Of a DNA stretch of 64,000 bases, positions 46,640 through 62,700 are shown piece after piece. Location of the stretch: contig CM017567.1 of the NCBI GenBank assembly GCA_007844125.1, forward strand, positions 4,730,160 through 4,794,159. The letters run 5' to 3'. A program made the position numbers and the translations under genes. How positions within the stretch are numbered: the stretch's first letter is position 1; every line of letters begins with the position of its first letter. The notes under the pieces are model-generated. The model ran no database searches. It was not told the DNA's origin and worked only from the letters and a program-made list of their open reading frames with translations. The DNA is from Sinonovacula constricta (lineage: Eukaryota; Mollusca; Bivalvia; Cardiida; Solecurtidae).

Positions 46640-49600
46640 AATATAAGTAGTGTAATTAGTAAAGTACTCAAAACTATAGTGTCATTTATTTGAAACAAAT
46701 ATTTTGAGAAAATAAGGTAGAGATGCATAGTTTCTCTTATATTAGTCAGTTCGATTATACATGTTTTACAAGTTTAAATGTGGGCTGACCCTGACTTTAC
46801 AGTGCCAGATTTGTTCTGTAGAAAGTTTAGTCACCTTTATATCTAGGTTGATTTACTAATGATTACACCCGTTTCTTATCACCAGTCATTGTCAAAGGGT
46901 AAACACAACGTGTTAAAATGACACAATAAATAAGGTAACAAGCCAAGTTTTTCGAAGTATGACGAACAAGTATAATCAGAGTGAAAAAAAATCAGACCGT
47001 GTCCGTATTAGAGGTTTAAGAAGATGTGTGAATTTGAAAGTTGTATCTGAAATAAGATTCTAATGTCACGTGTAGTGATGCCATCTTTCAAGGGTTCTGA
47101 GCCATTAAAATATATTTAAAAAAGAAACGTTCCTTAAGATAATTGTCCATTTGTCGGATTCCCTTCTTATTGAGGTGGTATTCTAGCAAGGCTTTACTTT
47201 ACTAAGACAGACAATTAGATACACGCAAAGTACATGCCTTATGTGGATGTACAATATTTTTCTCTTTAATATAGCCATAAGCCTTAATTCAATTTAACAT
47301 GCGATTGGTTTGTTTTTAATCAAACAGCCTATCTAAGTAAAAGTTATTGTGTACACCATGTTTGTTTTATTTATATTTTTGACCTGTTTAGGCGTAGTTT
47401 TATGCACGTTCACTTTGAGTTGCATGGATTGTAACAAACATGCTTTAAACTTTGTGCATTAAACACAAGTTATAAATTGTGATATTTTGCCTGTAAATTG
47501 TCTTAATAAAACAAGCTTCGCACGTACGAGACTTGGCTCTAAAATAGACATTGTTATTTTAACTTAACCCTAAGAATTTAAACTAGCAAATGATGTCATG
47601 TTTCACAAAAAACAAATGCAATTCTTTTTTCCAGCATAATAGCCTTACTTTAAGATCCTTCTAAGAAAAAAAAGATTATTAGAGCACTTGTTCAGGATGT
47701 TACATTTTGTTGCCAGATAAAGAAACACAGAGAACTAGGTCATTTCTCCAATGGCCACAAACGATTTTACTAAAGTCACAACGTTGGACATATATAAATT
47801 CACTTGGCTAAAATAGCAATATACTTATAAAATGTTATTGTTTTAGTTATAGAACAAGTGCCATTATACAACATATTTTTCATTATCTTTTTTTTATAAT
47901 GGTATGTTCATAAGAATGTTAGCATTTTGTTATACAATATCTATTTAAATTTCGATCTTTTAAACATAATATCTAAAACAAACAAAATGGCTAATATAAT
48001 ACCCATAGTGTATCATGAAACGGAGTTACGATTTAAGTAATAACTATTTTGTTCCCTTAAAATTTATTGCAGACATAAATCCTTATGTAAGATTGAGCAA
48101 GGTTATTATCTTTACTTCCTCCACAAAGTCATGATGAATACTCATAATTTACATATTAACAATGGCGTACATAAGCAAAAAGTGCAACATAAATAAATGA
48201 ATGTAACAAACATCTACAGGCAAACGACAGGCATATCCATAAAGTGATGCACATAAGTACACGAGGTCTTACATGTTTTTTATACTTTTGAAAATAAAAT
48301 GATCTTGTCATATTGTTTTCTTAGGCTCTATCCCAAGATTTAGTAAATATTTTAAGATATACATCAAGAAATGTTTATAAAAGAACGTGATTAATACTAT
48401 ATAAAATCGTTAAAAAACGCTTTTCCAAAGAAAACTATTGGTAGATCGTGACTTAAGGGTGCTAACTTTATTCAAGTTGAGGACATGGTATATGCAAGTG
48501 TAGATTGACAAGAGAAGAATTAACCAACTAAAACAAATATAAATATATAACAACATGTTCATATGTTAAATAACGGAAGCAATAAAGGTTGTAAAAGGTG
48601 TGAATCGATTATTTTGAGGATAATACGAGACAATTATTATTTATAATTATTACAGCCATTTCCACTGAATCTACTTGTAAAGAACGAGGTCCGATGTCAA
48701 TTTACATCAACATGTCACTCTGCCATCTTGTATCTAACTACTGTATACACAGCTCGGAAAGTGTAGTTAAATTACATGAACATATCAATTTTAAGGTAAA
48801 AAAAAACCGTTACAACTCTTAAGCAGAAAGCAAGACGACGTACCCGAAAGTGTGTCAGCCTTATTTAATAAATAATCTAAATAAGAAACAAAGAACTAAT
48901 CAAGAAATATGTTTATGCTTATTTTGCAATGTTGATATTAACTATGAAATATTTTAAATATAAACGCAAATATGTATAACTTAATATTAAGTAATGAAGC
49001 TTAATGAAAACTAAAGTACAAAATAGCCCTAATTATCAATTATTTTCGTTAAATTGATGTAGTATTATTATAAAATTTATCATAGATATAAAATTCGTGG
49101 TTTAAGTTAGTATAGTTACCGTGATAAAGACAAAAATGCAGATCAAGCGATAATCATCATTTTGCTTATCTAAACAAGAAAAGCAACACATTATCAAGAA
49201 CCTGTTCAAACACAGTGTTTAAACACCGCTTATTATAATCTGCTTCCACTGAAAGCTTCGATTATCCGCAGATACAGTATTAAAGAAGCTACGGAACACT
49301 TCGGCGATTACTGCGTCACCTCATTGTCACAGCATTGAGCGTTAACTGCAAGGTTATAACATGTGTAAGTACATATATCTTGATATGAATGTACAAATAA
49401 TCAGTCAAGTTTGAAAGAAACGTTGAAGGGATATTTTTACACTGTCGAGAAATATCTAGTACGGGCCGGACTGAAGCATCCAGTCAGATTGGCCGTTTCG
49501 TTTTCCTGCGAATGAGTAATGTCTCGTCTCTGTGTGTATGTCTCTTCTACATTTACTTTCTGTGCCTCTATACAGTGGTAATTAAGATTTTAATAATTTT

Positions 49601-51680
49601 AACTCTAAAAAAACAACAACAAAAAACCCCTAACAAACACAAAAAACAATTTAATTACCTTTTTGACATAATCGACTTTGTAATTATCAAGGAATAAAGC
49701 AAGAACATTGTTAAAACGGAGCTACTACAGTTGTATGTTAAACTAAACAAAGATGTTATAATCTAGTTAATCGTTCAGCTTAATACAAGAAGACATCATT
49801 ATGCAAAAAGCATATTGTGAGCTTACAAAACAGAAAGGTATTACTTTCAATCAGTTGTAGAGGGTGTAATAAAACGGTATTTAAACAATGTAAATTGTTT
49901 GTGACTAAAAAGTGTAAAATATTTTGATGTTTGCTTTTTTAAAAGTTTGGGCAAAGTTTCTATAAAGAAGGGTAAATGACTTACAAGTGGTTAAGCCTCA
50001 TCAAAACCACAAGTTAACGTGGTCTTGTTAATGTGTGTGGTTTGAAATACTTTGTGCCATTCAATGAAAACACAAAAAGAGAACCCGCAATATAGATCCG
50101 CAAACTTTTGTAAATATGTGTCATTATTGCAAAATTGCTTGCGTGCATGCTGAACAGTACGTGCGAAATTCTGGCAGATTATGCAAGGCCCCTTTAGACA
50201 AATGCATGCGACGTAATTTTAACTGCTTATTTAATCAAAATAAACATAGCAGATAAACCATTCTTGTTCACAAAAGACCAGGCGTAATACAACGTTTCTC
50301 TTTTTTGTTGACGCTTTTAGTTTATAGCGCATTGGCGCTAATAGTCACTTAACAATATGCTATTCGCTAAGAGACACCGGTGGGAAATAGGCATAGTCAC
50401 GCAAAGTTGATCGAAAATTGAATCTAATACAAATGGTCTTGTCGTACATTAAGGTATTAGTGGCAAGCATTTGACGTCTAAATGTAACCTAACACAATTA
50501 TTCTCCTCAGCAAAGAGTTAACCATTTGGTCTTATTTAATTTTTAGAAACATTGCACGGAAATCAAGCTGTTCGTAATCTGAGAAAATTAAATCGTAGAT
50601 GAACATTAACCTTAACCAGTCATAAAAAGTATGATCCAAAGTCATGTAAATTTATAGTGAGACAAATTGTTTATACTTTGATTTGTTTGAAACAAACATT
50701 TGCTGACAACGTTACTGATTGTTTCTAGATTTATATGATTTTTATGTCCTCTATGTATACAATTTGTTTTTGTTTTGTTACTTTGAACTGTAGAGGATTT
50801 AGTGAGCACGGTCGGTAGATGTAAATGGGCAATATGTAACTATTTAAATGTCCTTTCAGTAAAATAAGTAAATAATTATAACAAGATTATATCAGACGTT
50901 TAATTAAATGTCGTGCCAAACATCAGTCTGGTATCATAATGCATTCTCTAGAAAATTAGTTTTGTTTATTTCAAAAAGTCTAGAATGAACCACAGACATG
51001 TGCTGTGTAATTTTAGTTGACATGGGAGCTTCATAACATTGTATTCTAATATTAGGCTTACAAAAGCCTACGTGAAAATGATTGGTTTTTGCCTGTTTCA
51101 CTAAAATCCTTTCATTATTGATATGATATTAAGTCAATAAATAGCTTCTGAAAAAAGATTTACACTATGCAACTATTTAAATATCAGTTTAGAAAGATGT
51201 ATTAATAGTGTTTTTATATTGATACGAGTAAATGTTTCATATACAATCTTTAGACTGCCGTGCCTAAAATTCAGCAAGTTACATGTTTTCTTTAGAAATC
51301 ATTTTCTGTTCAAAGCAATGTTCTGATCGAATGCCTATAGCAATTACAGTGTTAATTCAGTTGACGCTAAAATGTGTTTTCATTGTGTAGCTTAAATTTC
51401 AATAATGAGCTTTATAATCCTATTTCAATAATGCACAACAATGAATATCAAGACAGGACGATATACAAAATTGTTTACAGAGAGAACAGATATCCAATTT
51501 ATCTCTCTTATGTATTCTGTTGTGTTTTGATTTTGCACAAAGACAAAATATATTTACAATACTGAACAGTCTTGGACAATAGCTACGATTTATCAATTAA
51601 TAACAAGTTCGCTTGTATTCCATAAGTGTATCTTAACAGATTACCTGATCCGCGTTGTATGCACACTGCTGGAAATAATA
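46640..51680. other. No supported gene
   Basis: AT-rich noncoding sequence. A weak inverse copy of the hairpin repeat family is seen at about 49465-49550 (CATCCAGTCAGATTGGCCGT, GTAATGTCTCGTCTCTGTGT). Confidence 0.5.
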
Positions 51681-51682
51681 TA

Positions 51683-51866
51683 AGAATATATGACAAAGGC
51701 CTATGAGCATTGCAACATATACCAAACTCCGAAAAGGCACAGAACAAAGGTTTTTCACATGCAAGCCAAGCGAAAAGTAAGAACACATTTGTGATGAGTC
51801 ATTTAACGAAAAGAGCAAACCCGACAGTTACCGCCTTGGAACGGTCAGTCGGCAATATGGACCGCG
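51683..51866 (+). repeat. Hairpin repeat family, copy d
   Basis: Very close to copy b at 42050-42237 over its length (CTCCGAAAAGGCACAGAACA, CACATGCAAGCCAAGCGAAA, GTTACCGCCTTGGAACGGTC) but cut off inside the right hairpin arm (GGACCG then CGTAAG). Confidence 0.8.
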
Positions 51867-51869
51867 TAA

Positions 51870-54139
51870 GTAAAACCTGAGCAAATAGTAAGTATGCTAG
51901 TATACAAACGCTTATAATTGTTGCATATTATAAAAGGTAAATGCTAGTGTTCCCTAAAAAGCATTCTGTAATTATTCTCAGCTTTGAAATACAATTGACA
52001 AAAAACATGAGAATGTAAATTTAAATTCGATTTGCAATTTCAAATTTTAAGGAAAATTTCAGAGAGGGGTAACGCTAGTATAAATCAACACTGGCTGTTC
52101 GTGTTTTCTGTCGTGTCATCTTAATTGCATTGGCTCAAATAAGGGAATCAAAACTGTTCTTCTGTTCTTATTGCTGTCATATTCAATGCTTCTTATCATA
52201 GCATTTCGTGATGTATAATTTCAAATATTTGGACATATTGCGTGCCTTACATTTGGAACATTTTTGTTTCTTTATTCGGTGCCGTGCTACCAATAATTTA
52301 ATCAATGTAAAAATGAACATTTTTAAAAAGTAAATTTGAAGAACAATAGGGCAGTATCACATCATATTTTTTGGCTCCGGAGAATGCGAGTTTTCTGTCT
52401 TTCAACACTTAGTGTTCTTTGGTAATTAAACCAAGGTAATTTGTCAAAATATGACCCTGTTTCGAACGCTTTGAGGAATTATGAGGCGAATCACACTGGT
52501 AGAAATCACAGACAGCACGTTATACCGTATCTGCATATTAAAGTAATACACCACATAGCACAACGTTCACACCAACACTTTTTAAGACCTCCAATCGATG
52601 ATCAGGACTCATAACACACTGCTTATAAATGGGATGTCAACTTGGTGGATAAGAGGGAAGATGTTATACACGTGTCAAATGTCGAATAAGTAGGAAAAGC
52701 GTATTGTTGAAATAAGTGTTAGTATTGTTTCGTTGAAAATCAGCGAATAAGATCTGTCGTTAAAAGATGTGCAGTATTAATTAAGTTTCGAATGTATTTT
52801 CGGGTTTAATGCAACATGAATTTAATGATTAAGAAAAAAACGTTTACATTTTCACCAAGACGTTGAAGGTATATAATCATTGGGAAATGTATTAATATAA
52901 GTACATCCAAAGTCGTTTATCTTTTCGTGTGGGTGGGTGGGTAAGGGCTTAGATTGTGCGTGTTGCAATTACTATTAAGCATATATAACCAAACCTATGC
53001 ATATAATCTTCATATATGCCTTGCCGATTCAAATTCGACCGACTTTATTGTTTTTCTTATACAAATCTAAAGAAAGACATTTTCTTGGCGTTCGTTTTGA
53101 ATTCCTTCTAACAAATTTAAAATAGGAGTTCTACAACGTAACCTGAGGCGCGACGGTGATTCGGCTCAGACAGCGTTTGTATTCTTCTTCCTTCATCAAC
53201 TATATTTAGAAATCGATTTTAGGAACGTTAAGAACGTTGTTCGATTTGCACATAAACGGTATCACAAACAAACGCACATTATTATTATGTGTAACAAGAT
53301 TAACCAGCTTGCGTTCTACACTTAAAAGAATTGGCCTAATTATGCAAACACACTTGACCAATCGTTCAGGAACCGTCCAATGTGTCCATGCAAGGAAAAG
53401 TGACTTGTGTGTAAGATGCAGCTCTATGTATTTTTTACAGAAGCCGTTTATAGCTAGAATTAACAAAACAAAAGATTAAGAATATCGGTGGAAATACAAC
53501 ACAAACAAACTTCATCCACTGTCAATGACGAATGCACTATCCACTATCGTTTTATAATGCCCATTTAATACGGTAAATTCTTGTAGACTTATGCGTAACT
53601 CGTATTTATTTTCAGCTGGCAAGATTAAAGGATTTCACTAAGAAAATGCTATATTCAAAACAACACATTTTTGGCGCGGCCGAACAAAAAATTGTAGGGC
53701 GCTGAACATAGCAAAACATTAGATTGGCAAATCGGAATTTCTAGCTAGGCTGTTAAGATACTAGATTTTTTCCGATAAAAAAGGCAATCAACATCGTTGG
53801 TCTCACTAGGCAAGTTCAAAGTCTAAATGCGTGCCATCTGTGATATGGACTAAAAGGATTGTTCTGTTTCTTAATTGACTGTGTGTTTATTAACGGGACC
53901 GACCAGTTATTTAAAGACATATGTAGGCTTTATTCTTAGACTTTTGAAATACATTGTAAAAGTGATTACATTTATCGATCGTGCTTAAACTGTAATGAAC
54001 GTACTGTCGTTGTAATTTCATTTTGCATTGGACAGAAAATATATTGACCATCATGACACCTAACAATGTGTGAAAATAAAAGCGTAAGAGGATAATTGTG
54101 AAAGTATGTGAATAATTTAATAATCTTATTTGGTTACAG
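51870..54139. other. No supported gene; possible intron or upstream region
   Basis: Nothing recognisable is seen before the acceptor site at 54137-54139. Overlapping opposite-strand frames near 53206-53479 show no domain. Confidence 0.45.
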
Positions 54140-54589
54140 AGGACTATCAATCTAACATGCATTCATTAAAATTACTTTGGGGATTGCTGTCAAGATCTAC
54201 TGTGAGCAATAGTACGTACAAATCTAGATACGTTCCTAATACAAACCGTCCTTCCGATGAGGGCGATGAGAGTTACAAGGGAAGAGACAATATGTACGAT
54301 GTAGGATCAGATATAGATGCTTCCCAGATGTATGCGGCAGCGGATGAGTCGTTATTGTTAAGTGGTGAAAGCCTCGATCAGGCCAGTGGAAGTGTGGAGT
54401 CCGAAGAAAACACGTTTCAAATGGAAGCCAGTTCGACTGTTCCTTCGGCGATTGAAGAGAAATATGTATCAACAGCGCTACCAGTTAAGGATATTATAAC
54501 AAGATATCCGCCAAAACTGGAAGCTATATTTAAGCCAGTGAGGGAGAAATGTTTGCAAAAGCATGCATCAACACCTTTGCTTCAACATG
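54140..54589 (+). CDS. Internal coding exon of an unrecognised gene (phase 1/phase 1)
   Basis: A 450-nt exon between an acceptor (TTTGGTTACAG, ending 54139) and a strong donor (ATG|GTAAGAA). It starts with the last two bases of a codon and ends with the first base of one, so it is symmetric. Its composition is protein-like and unlike the AT-rich surroundings. A short basic/hydrophobic start (LKLLWGLLSRSTV) precedes an acidic Ser/Asp/Glu-rich, probably disordered middle (DVGSDIDASQMYAAADESLL, SGESLDQASGSVESEEN). The C-terminal part is more structured (ALPVKDIITRYPPKLEAIFK, PVREKCLQKH). The last residues before the donor are LLQHG. No family is recognised. Translation beyond 54589 runs into the intron and is not part of the protein. 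Confidence 0.6.
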
Positions 54590-56345
<1,756 letters not shown>

Positions 56346-56742
56346 TTGGATCCTACGACTAAATTTTGGTTTGTGATACACAAATTCTTTAAAGATATTT
56401 TTTTATAAGAAAAGCCAGCACGTGTTCGTACTTTTCCCACAAACAGAGAACATAGTCCGCTAACCATGCCTATTAATGATAGTATATGTAAGAATATAGA
56501 AACACATATTTAAAAACACTTCATGGAAACTTGAAATTAAGTAGATAAAACTAACAGATATATGTCATTTAGATTCTGATAGAAGGAACATTTTAGGAAT
56601 CCAGAAACATGAGAATTTCTTTGTACTATCTGGATGTCTGTGTAAGGGACATTTACCTGAGGAGAAATGAGAAAACATGACAACACATGACATATATTAA
56701 TAGATTATAGGTTAGATCAAAATGATTTTTTTTTCATTTTAG

Positions 56743-56795
56743 ACGACAATACTATAGAGAATCTTTTAGGAGCTGTGATATGGTACCATTTTTAA
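56743..56795 (+). CDS. Candidate alternative terminal exon
   Basis: Preceded by a strong polypyrimidine acceptor (TTTTTTTTTCATTTTAG ending 56742). In phase 1, matching the 54589 donor, it reads (D)DNTIENLLGAVIWYHF and stops at 56793-56795. It is short, so chance is quite possible. It is offered as an alternative to the 63814-63938 exon. Confidence 0.25.
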
Positions 56796-56799
56796 GAGA

Positions 56800-59700
56800 G
56801 AAAAAATATATTATTAAACAAATTTACTAATTAAATAGGAATCGAAATATAAAGACATTTTTAAACAGAATATTAATTGAACCTAATCAACAAATATACT
56901 TTATTTCCAGATTAAAAACCCTTCCAATTACATATCCTTTCAACGTTAAATTAATGGTATAATTCAGTGTTTGATATAACAATCTCACCAGTTGTTTACT
57001 AGCATTAAACGTGTGCCATTCATTTTCAAGACTAGCTTATTAACACATCAAAGAATTAAATGTATTCTGGTTATAGATGGATAAGAGAAACTCAGAAGTA
57101 GCACTAAAATGAACTGGTTATACATTATTTAGTGAGATATTATTTTAATCTAGAAAAAAATCATATCCTAGAAAACTGTATAGTTTAAAAATATTTGGAT
57201 TTTTTTATCTGTTAAATAAAACGTTTAAGAAGAGATGTAAACTTCAATCATCTATCGATAGACCCAGTTCAGTAGAAGTGTTGCCTTCTTTAACAATAAG
57301 TAGAGAATGAATGCATTATCCGTTTTCTTTATTGTTGCATTTTTAAGTACTTTACTCTTGTACATATTGTTAAAAATGCGTTATAATTCTCACATACATT
57401 GCCGTTTTCTATTATTACATTGTTTACCCTAAAGAAATGAAAAGTTCTCAGCATTAACGGCTATGTTAGAAATGGACGTAAACGGAACGTATTAAAGTCT
57501 GAAGATGACGTTTTGTTATTTCAAGCAAATATCGGTATTGTTTCATCACGAACGAGACTTTATTGATGAAAAGGAAAACATGGTTAAACCCTGATATATG
57601 GGGGTACTTGTAATAAATGAATAAAATCGACGGTAAACAAACACCCAGGCCAGCTTATAAACATTTAATTGTTCGTCTCCTATAGGCGTCCTGTTCTTTA
57701 CAGTTTGCGGTACTGAGATATTTATCTCCTTTATCTAAGAATATAAGACAACTCAACTGTTTTAAATTTATCTCCATATATATGCTGCCTTATATTAGTT
57801 CGATTTATTAAGTTCTGTGACATGTACAAATGACCTTTGCAACAAAGAAGATTTTCGGACATAAAATTGGCATTATACCTTTTTATCTTTTAAGTACATT
57901 TTTATACTTTACAAAGTCCATTTAATGTTAGAAATTCTCAGTTTTCCTTAAGAATAAATGCTTGTTAATACTATGTGATATTTCACAACCGATAAAACAC
58001 AAATGAACCCGTTTTATTGAAATAGCTGGTATCAGTTTGTTATTGGTAAGCATTTAGAATGTGTGTGCTAATTGGCAATGAACATTGAAGTGCTTTTAGT
58101 AAATCAATGCAAATGGAAGTTAATGAGACGAACTTGATCTTCCTACAATTTAGTTGCAAGACTTTGGCGCTATTCCCTAAGTTTTTATCTGTTTAGCTAT
58201 GTACACCGGAAACATTTAAAAAAATATGAATCTACTTCCAGTAAACTTGTGTTAAATACTAATATAAATGATTATTCCTTCTCGCAAAACGCAAAATCAT
58301 ACAAGGACAACAGTTAATATTGTCAAGCAAAGAATCTTTTGATATTCATTACAACTTAATGTACAAGAATACTAATTGATCACAAAATCACGATATCAGC
58401 AATATGATGTGTACAACTGTAGCCGCTTGCAGGTAAACGGGCGAACCTTTACATGCATGTATTCGTGTCGCTTTTATAACTATGATCTTCATCGTGACCA
58501 TCTCTATGTAATAAGTATATATCCAAGATAGTAAATTGCCTCCAAAGCTTCTAAAGAGGATATGCGCATTATGTTTATCCTTGAAAATAATTCAAGCTAC
58601 TTAAGTGTGAAGTTGTATGAAAACAAACTTAAAATAAGTATTATAATTTACATGGGTTGAAAGGAACTGGCGTGTATTTTGGCAAATATGGTCGTAACAT
58701 TGTTACCATAACACATTTCTTCTGAATGTTTAGAAGTGTATGGTAACCTCCTAAAGTATATCGCGTGAATACAACTAAATTTTGACACGTGCATTTTTCT
58801 CTTAATGGTTTTTGGTGTCTCCGATATTTCCTTAGAATGTCGTTATTTTATCTGAAACAGGCAGAAGTTGCCATTGCTGTACGGACATCAAAGTAAAAAC
58901 GCTGACATTATGGAGTCATGAGCCGGTTATTTGCAGAACATGAGTATTAGAAAGATTTTGATGAAATTTTAAAATTTCGACAATAAACTTTTGTGGGAAA
59001 TCTTACACATGTAATAAGTTTCAACAAAGTACTGTACTAATATAATTAAGGATGGAACGTCCTGTCAATGACGTCATAACGGCCTTTTGACGGTAAAGGC
59101 CAGACATTTTCGAATCCATTAATTTCACGCAACGCGTCAAAGCGACACGTTTATAAATTAACACCAAAAAAAAAAAAGAGTCTAATAGCCATATCAATTT
59201 CGTTCTTTGAAGGACGCCTATGACATAATGGTAAAGTGTGTTCAACGTGTGGGTTCTAGTCTCGATGAGCCGGTTGTTCTACCCAAACGGGGTCTGTATC
59301 TGCCAAAATAGGTGGGCGTCGCTTTAATAAATATAACTTTTTCTCTCCAATGTATTTCCCACAAAAGAGAAAGAAAATCAAACTCATTAGAACTAACAGT
59401 AACATATTAAGTTGACAATGTGTAGATCCTGTAAAGAAGTTTTGAAATGATGAGGGAAAACGTTGCAATTACTTATCACATTTATCATGATTGTGATTTT
59501 TGTTGTATCAAAACACATTCTTAAAGTTAAGTCTGTATGATTTTATTACAAATATTCCTTATTTTTAAGCAAAAATACATTGCGGAGCAGAGCCAAGCGC
59601 TGATATCACGTCTCCACGGTTTGCAAAATAACAACTCAGTTCTGTCGTTTACATTACAGCTTGTACTTTATACTTTGTAAATCAGAAGTTACAGTTGCTT

Positions 59701-62700
59701 TAAAAATATTAACATACTCCGTTCCAAGGTTAATTTTAATCGGATCACTGACTGGATACGCTCGAGACTTTAGAGGCATATTTTGTGTGTCGTTTTTTGA
59801 TTAATGATGCCATACATAGCCTTTGATGCCGTGTGCTTTCATTCTCTTGGGCGATTATCGAAACATGTATCAGTGCCCGAGCAGCCATATTAGTCCATTG
59901 CCACGGTCGTTTTTACAATTTTAGTAGCATTATGAGTTGTCTAGATAGTGTAAAGTATGTTAATGCATCAATAGTAAAAATGTAAATAATTTTAAACCCC
60001 TATTTTGTTATGTCTTATACTGTTTACATTTTAACGTATCCTTTGCTAAAACAATGTTTGACACATACAAAGAACAAAGATTGTGAATATTAAAATAAGT
60101 TATATACATACATTCTCTTATGTCTAATCTATATTTAATTAAGGCAAATATATCTGTAAATGCAATCTTAATTTCCTTTGTCTCGGCTGCGTTTGTTAGC
60201 TTCTTTCTCGATAGAAACAGTTATGCTATTTCTGGCCTTTTTTAGACACCACACATGTCACAGGTACATGTAATGCGTGTGGTCACTATGGTGATATCTC
60301 TATGTAGTTTTTAACATTACGGGATTATTAGGAAGGATAGTTTACTATACACGAACATTTATTCAAGTCCGTTATCTTCTCTCTTTCAATTATGTTATAA
60401 TTATAGGATCTCGATGCCTATACTGGCTTCACAATACTGAACTTGTACTTCGTTAAGTAGAATGCTTTTCTTGATCGTTTTATGCTTTATTTTTAGCGTA
60501 TGGTGTTTTTGCCCTATTACAGTTTGTCGAATATCATTGACTTATCGTTTTATTTATCTTTCATAAACCCCCCCTCAGACAGTTAATTCATCTTTATGTA
60601 AGTCTTCAATATATAACTTAAATTGGCCTTGCATATCAAAATAAAATATTTCTCACAGCATAAGAATTATTCATTTTTGTTACCTCATACGTATATTCTG
60701 TTCATGACGTCATTAACCTACGTATAATACTGTATAATAAGAAATAATTTCCTCTTTCCAGATAGCAAATCTTTTTTTTCTTGGTTACTTGTCGTAAATT
60801 AAACAATATCATTGTTACAAAATTTATAAGCCTTGCTAATTGTCTAGGGGCTGTCATATAAATTAAAATGAAATGCAATTTAGTTCCAAAGCGCACAGAC
60901 AATTAACAAAAATTGTGTTGCGTAAATGTCGCATTAACATGTATAGCAACTGTTACAAATTAAATAGTTAAACACAGAGTCACCGTTTAATAAACCTTGA
61001 AAGATGGATTAGGGTGGCATAATACATATGAGAACATACACATATAGACGTGTTGGTGGAAAAAAGTTTCGAATGACACTTAGAAATAAAGAAATATATA
61101 TTGTTTGTATATTTATTTATTACATTTTTTTCCATTTTTCATTCTTTCTTCCAACCAAAGGACTTATCTATCTGATGAATGCTATTGCTATCCTTTTGTA
61201 GGAAATATTTATAGAAAACACTATATAAACACACATTTTTTGGAAAAAAAAAAAGATTTATTCTTGGAAAGGAAATACGTAAATGTTGTTGCTATTGTAT
61301 TCGCGATAACCGGAAGCTACAACCAAGACCTCCATTGAGGCAAGGTCATTCCTGAGAGGAGCCGCTGAATAAAATACAAACTATATACCGATAAAATACA
61401 TAATAGATACAGATATAATATTAGATTTCTTGTATCAAAGCTGGAACTCTGGCGTGACATTTAATGATGATTAATGTCTTATATTCCATGGGAATTAGAC
61501 ATTTGCTTTCGTTTTAAAAACTAATTTATTGATTTCTATTTCATGTGCCTGGAAAATTGTCGTCATTGATGAGTTGTAAGCTGATTTCTTAGAAATGAAG
61601 ATCGCCAGAGCAACAATTAAACATATTACAAAGAGCAGGAAAATAATACTTCTTAACCTATAAATCTATCGATAATGATAAGATATTTATCTTTTTAAGT
61701 CTATAGAAAAATGTTGGGTTTGCATTTATACAACATAGAGTGCATTACATAGCTTTATGATGTACTAGGGATTGTCATAACTTCGAATGCGTATTTTTCT
61801 TCAATAATGACAAAAGGCGTCTATGTTATAGTAATTGTGGTTACAATGTTGCAGTCTTGTCTGAGAAAGAATCATTAGTTAGTTCTGGTAAGATATTCGG
61901 TGTACGACACAAAAGCTATATTTCTTGACGTGGTACTGATGTCATATAGCACCGTTGAAGTTATTATTGTGTCGAGGTCTATAAATATGTAAAGAGAAGA
62001 TGATTAGAAGCATGTACTGTATATCTAGATGACCTCTCTACAATAACATTAAGCATCGCATCGGATCTGAACCTTAACAGTAAGTGTTTTTTTTTTCTTT
62101 AAGTCTATATTTTAAGCAAGTCTGGTTGTAGATTTATGTTTCACCTTTGCATTGACTTACAGTCATCTTTACACAGCAGAATATGTCTTTGAGAGGCTTA
62201 CATATTATTTATCACGGCCAACACTTATCTAGTGTTATAGAAGAGAAATAATGTGTTTGCTGAAATTGAGTCGCCATATTGGATGTTCGTTCCACCTTAA
62301 TTGTTGACATCTCAACTAAGCAAATAGTGACAATATTCGGACTGTTAATACACATTTAATATTTAGTAAATGTAATAGAAAGCAATAAGAAGCAAAATAT
62401 AGGAAAATATTCTATTCAGCGTCAAGACATGTATCCTATAACTTATTTACAACACTTATTTTAGTATATTAAGTTTATTTTCCACTTGTTTCGTAAATGT
62501 TGTACTTAATTTATTTATAAACATAATCATTTGTTAATTGCATCCTACATGACGTCCTAAATGATCAAGGTACTACTCGGCAGTTATGATTGTCATTGAT
62601 GAAAATCTCACGTTCTTCTTTTAAGATGGCTACTGTGTTATGAATTTATTTGTTGTTTTCAACTTTTCCGATCATTTTAAATGGCATTTTAAATCAAACA

